Part shown: one piece after another, positions 5,246 through 5,497 of the stretch
Layout: each line of letters starts with the position of its first letter
Numbering within the stretch: the stretch's first letter is position 1
NCBI GenBank assembly: GCA_003508755.1
Contig: DNTK01000529.1
Coordinates: 1 to 5,497, forward strand
DNA: 5,497 bases
Reading direction: 5' to 3'
Source: Bacteroidales bacterium
GTDB taxonomy: Bacteria > Bacteroidota > Bacteroidia > Bacteroidales > UBA10428
Notes under the pieces: model-generated
The model's database searches: none
Told to the model about the DNA's origin: nothing
Seen by the model: the letters and a program-made list of their open reading frames with translations, nothing else
Position numbers and translations under genes: made by a program

Positions 5246-5497
5246 ATGAAAGAGCTAAAACTATCCGACTTTTTAAATTCTGTGATTGAGAAAAATCCTT
5301 GTGAAAAGATTTTTCATCAATCAGTGGCAGAAGTGGCATCCTCTATCATTCCATTTATTAATAACCATGCCAGGTACAGAAACTATAAATTGCTGCAAAG
5401 CATTGTTGAGCCCGAGCGGGCAATACTGTTCAAAGTACCATGGAAAGATGATTTGGGCAGGCTTCAGATCAATAAGGGATATAGAGTTGAAATGAGC
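5246..5497 (+). CDS. gdhA: Glutamate dehydrogenase, N-terminal part (cut by window end)
   Basis: The first 84 codons of a hexameric (small-subunit) glutamate dehydrogenase, which interconverts 2-oxoglutarate plus ammonium and glutamate in the cytoplasm, normally with NADPH in this assimilatory type. The full protein should be about 445-450 residues. The visible part is the N-terminal helical segment and start of the substrate domain: LSDFLNSVIEKNP, then ARYRNYKLLQSIVEPERAI (42-60), ILFKVPWKDDLGRLQINKGYRVEMS (60-84). These line up with E. coli GdhA (LVEPERVIQFRVVWVDD, then QVNRAWRVQFS). The catalytic lysines (in GPYKGGxRF and beyond) lie past the edge, so activity and coenzyme type cannot be judged. 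The start ATG at 5246 gives the usual N-terminus. It probably shares the sigma-54 transcript with the Cys-rich gene, which would make ammonium assimilation a target of the divergent two-component pair. Confidence 0.94.
   Translation, partial: MKELKLSDFLNSVIEKNPCEKIFHQSVAEVASSIIPFINNHARYRNYKLLQSIVEPERAILFKVPWKDDLGRLQINKGYRVEMS

Noticed and set aside
5286..5495. Plus-strand frame overlapping gdhA in another phase
   Set aside because: The frame starting at 5246 matches glutamate dehydrogenase; this one has no recognisable content.

Overview
The window looks like a piece of a Bacteroidota chromosome. It is AT-rich and has almost no Shine-Dalgarno sequences. It carries a TAnnTTTG-type -7 box and a secreted leucine-rich-repeat protein ending in a type IX secretion (Por) sorting domain, a combination essentially confined to that phylum. 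I cannot name the genus.

Layout: 1-303 has no convincing gene. 304-2112 (minus) encodes a secreted protein made of two tandem LRR modules, with 9 and 5 regular 21-residue repeats. Each module is headed by an EF-hand-like loop, and a T9SS sorting domain follows. After a 180-bp gap, 2293-3612 and 3609-4736 (both minus) form a two-gene operon read kinase first: a soluble histidine kinase, then an NtrC-family sigma-54 activator. Their frames overlap by 4 bp (ATGA). Next comes a 316-bp divergent control region (4737-5052). On the plus strand follow a 50-residue Cys-rich protein (5053-5205) and, 40 bp later, the first 84 codons of a hexameric-type glutamate dehydrogenase, gdhA (5246 to the window edge).

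The most interesting part is the divergent region. It holds an exact GG-N10-GC sigma-54 promoter (-24 GG at 5002-5003, -12 GC at 5014-5015) pointing at the small Cys-rich gene and gdhA. Upstream, at enhancer distance, is a 16-bp inverted repeat (4876-4891), plus a cluster of three TACCC half-sites (4832-4853). The divergent operon encodes just the kind of protein that would act at such a promoter, a sigma-54 activator with an intact GAFTGA loop. The simplest reading is a self-contained circuit: a cytosolic signal is sensed by the kinase's GAF-like region, the activator is phosphorylated and binds the dyad, sigma-54 polymerase opens, and the Cys-rich protein and glutamate dehydrogenase (ammonium assimilation) are made. 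The promoter and protein motifs are read directly from the sequence; the wiring between them is inference.
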